Shown here: in pieces, positions 62,601 to 64,000 of the stretch | Numbering within the stretch: position 1 is the first letter of the stretch | How the letters are laid out: the number at the start of each line of letters is the position of its first letter | Source: Onchocerca volvulus | Taxonomy: Eukaryota; Nematoda; Chromadorea; Rhabditida; Onchocercidae | NCBI GenBank assembly: GCA_000499405.2 | Contig: HG738138.1 | Location: forward strand, 11,277,208 to 11,341,207 | DNA: 64,000 bases | Direction of reading: 5' to 3' | The notes under the pieces: generated by a model | Seen by the model: the letters and a program-made list of their open reading frames with translations, nothing else | What the model was told of the DNA's origin: nothing | Databases searched by the model: none | Translations under genes and position numbers: made by a program

Positions 62601-64000
62601 CACCTCGGGAGAATTACTCGAGTAAACAAAAAGAACACACATCTGCATTTTCCTTTTTGTCTTTTACTAGTATAAGAATTCAGTTGGATTGTTGAAAACA
62701 AAGAAAAAAAAAGTGATGGTTCCAAAAATTTTTTATATAAGGATATTTAAACATATACTAGAACTAGGATAACTTCAACTTTAATAATCTTTTTGGAGTA
62801 TATGTTAAAACGGATAACTGCACTTTGTTAGTGCAACTTCTCCCTCTGAATACAGTATTGGATTAAGGACAGCCGCATTTCGCTCCTAAGCAATTTTGAT
62901 TAATTACAGAGATTAAATTTTCAAATGTATAGCAAATTAGTATCAGAACTTACAGAACTTACTATCGAACAATTCAATTATTGTAATGTGTACAGCAATA
63001 ACACCTAACCAGAGTGGTACATGAATAGTAATAAGTCGAGCCAACATTATTAAAATAGATTGCTTTGACATGTTAACTGATGGAGGACGCACCACTGTCA
63101 CTACCTCACTCACTGATGGCAAGAAAGAAATCTGAAATATGAGACAAACTAAAACAAAAAACCAGAAAACTTCGAAAAATTGTCAATGAAATATCACTCA
63201 ATAATCTGTCCGATATTTCCTATGAACAAACCTGACTCATTTTTCTGTATATCTCAGATTGTTTACGTTCAATAGCTAGTTCTTGATCACTTAAGATAGA
63301 TTTCCTCCGCAGCGAGATTCTCCTAGAGGATCGATAGGATGGACTTGCATCACTGGCAACTGCTTCGTCAATGCTTTCACCTACTTCCTCGCTTTCTGTA
63401 AAAAAAAAAAAAGGGACAAAAAACTCAGCTGGAAAAGGATGATTTTTTTAGATACAACATCTCGATAAATTGAAAATCTCTAACCTTTAGCCAGCTGCTC
63501 CAAAACATCCTTAAGTGAAGAGTCTGGCAGACCATCACTAATCAAATATTCCTCTGAACTTGAATCGTCCACATTTTTCAGTTTTTCAAGCAAATCTTTG
63601 CTTAATTCTGTCATCTCTTCATCTTTTCCAGAAATAAACAAAATTACAGTATGATTAGTGCGACAAATTTTAATAACTATTATACACTCAATTCAACGCA
63701 ACAAGAAATTCAAGATGAATAGCATCGAAATTTTTGTTCAAAATTTAGTTAAATTCCAATATTAAAATAAACTGAAGTTATATCTTAATTTTGAAAAAAA
63801 AAGTGTCAAATCAACAACAAAAACCAGTAACTCTAACGTACCCAAATAGTGCTTAATGTTTCATGAAAGTGGAAAAATTTACTGTTTTCAATAGTTGATT
63901 CTGAAATACTATCCAATTTTGCAGACGCTTTTAGCAATAATTGACGTGATATATTTGATGTTCGTGACTGAAATTACTGCTTAAAATCAGTAGCTAAAGA
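59645..64000 (-). CDS. Signal peptide peptidase / IMPAS-like protein, 5'-partial
   Basis: Members are multi-pass GxGD intramembrane aspartyl proteases that cut signal-peptide remnants and type II membrane proteins in the ER/Golgi. Exons in transcript order: about 63883-63967 (tentative), 63485-63622, 63232-63395, 62963-63131, 61011-61162, 60602-60686, 60198-60299 and 59645-59871; phases agree. The gene starts beyond the right edge. The visible N-terminal part is an acidic/Ser-rich cytosolic stretch (RRISLRRKSILSD, DDSSSEEYLISDG), then a membrane segment (WLGVIAVHITIIEL). Family landmarks: WTWIVNDVLGIA (SPP W-x-x-N/D-x-LGIA), first aspartate in GMIFFDIFWSF (FD instead of YD), second in KLSIVDIMVPG (SIVD where GxGD is expected), and TTPAIVIPG at the PAL position. 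The Tyr and both Gly are substituted, so activity is in question although both Asp remain. A divergent nematode imp paralogue is the likeliest identity. Confidence 0.75.
61339..61381. repeat. Perfect 19-bp hairpin
   Basis: AAAAGATGAATCTACTCAA at 61339-61357 is followed after five bases by its exact reverse complement at 61363-61381. It lies in the large intron of the IMPAS-like gene, directly before the Copia-like and mtaB fragments, and may mark an insertion or rearrangement junction. Confidence 0.9.
61382..61587 (+). pseudogene. Possible Copia gag remnant
   Basis: The plus-strand frame contains NLVLLLCDLPPSYEILLSNL followed by QGTLCFLTTFKTMLEKL. This resembles the conserved LL-x-LP-x-SY-x-x-L-x-x-x-L core of Copia-type Gag (UBN2/retrotran_gag) followed by its T-x-x-x-x-x-x-L-E helix. 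No RNase H, integrase or LTR was seen nearby, so at most it is a fragment. It lies in an intron, antisense to the host gene. The match rests on a short motif. Confidence 0.35.
61690..62359 (+). pseudogene. mtaB: Bacterial mtaB-like fragment (Wolbachia-type transfer)
   Basis: MtaB is the radical-SAM enzyme that methylthiolates t6A37 of tRNA. One frame gives DFDDELMDLIVSEPKFTSHL, then HFSL*SGNN, LKKKKRMKRCHSREQVIEF, FGANILAGFPTETAERF and YLNVFQYS. These align with the MtaB core (HLHLSLQSGD..., GADIIAGFPTET, LHVFPYS). A shift near 62010-62020 moves to a second frame with RMPQVPESVRKERHKKK, and later GENLPTFRQV..KKHDV matches the C-terminal linker; IIKIAKDNLVAILGS at 62301-62346 may be the TRAM-like end. 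TAA replaces a conserved Gln, and further stops and shifts are present, so it is dead. The N-terminal cluster-binding half is absent. The HVFPYS/GFPTET wording is bacterial rather than that of eukaryotic CDKAL1. It sits antisense in an intron of the IMPAS-like gene. The Wolbachia origin is inference. Confidence 0.8.

Overview
The window looks like nuclear DNA of a parasitic nematode, most likely a filarial (onchocercid) worm. It is very AT-rich, genes are split into many small exons with GT-AG introns, several start codons lie just downstream of TTTCAG-like acceptors (as in spliced-leader trans-splicing), and every recognised gene has a clear nematode counterpart. A degraded mtaB-like fragment of bacterial type sits in one intron, which fits a lineage that carries or carried Wolbachia. 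The species assignment is inference; no search could be run.

Layout. 1-11.0 kb: mostly gene-poor, with one candidate unrecognised multi-exon gene (6.6-8.5 kb, +). 11.1-23.7 kb (-): a class II phosphoinositide 3-kinase (piki-1 type) of about 38 exons. 26.3-29.9 kb (+): a CBL-family E3 ubiquitin ligase (sli-1 type), head-to-head with the kinase. 32.1-42.4 kb (-): a small four-pass claudin-like (Clc-like) membrane protein. Its first intron is about 8 kb and holds a decayed Helitron of about 5 kb (34.7-39.8 kb) with Rep and PIF1-helicase remains. 42.7 kb (+): a possible short secreted peptide. 43-51.3 kb: a long AT-rich gap with microsatellites and inverted or tandem repeats. 51.3-53.9 kb and 55.6-58.4 kb (+): two tandem cytochrome b5-fused front-end fatty acid desaturases, fat-4-like (delta-5 type) then fat-3-like (delta-6 type). 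59.6-64.0 kb (-, runs off the right edge): a signal-peptide-peptidase/IMPAS-like membrane aspartyl protease with a non-consensus second active-site motif. One of its introns holds a perfect hairpin, a possible Copia gag remnant and the mtaB pseudogene.

Functional links. The two desaturases act in sequence on polyunsaturated fatty acids, and their order matches the C. elegans fat-4/fat-3 pair as I recall it. The kinase and the CBL ligase both act in receptor signalling and endocytic traffic and share a 2.7 kb divergent intergenic region, but nothing in the sequence shows co-regulation. Exon boundaries were worked out by hand from reading frame, splice consensus and family similarity; most are phase-consistent, and the uncertain ones are marked.
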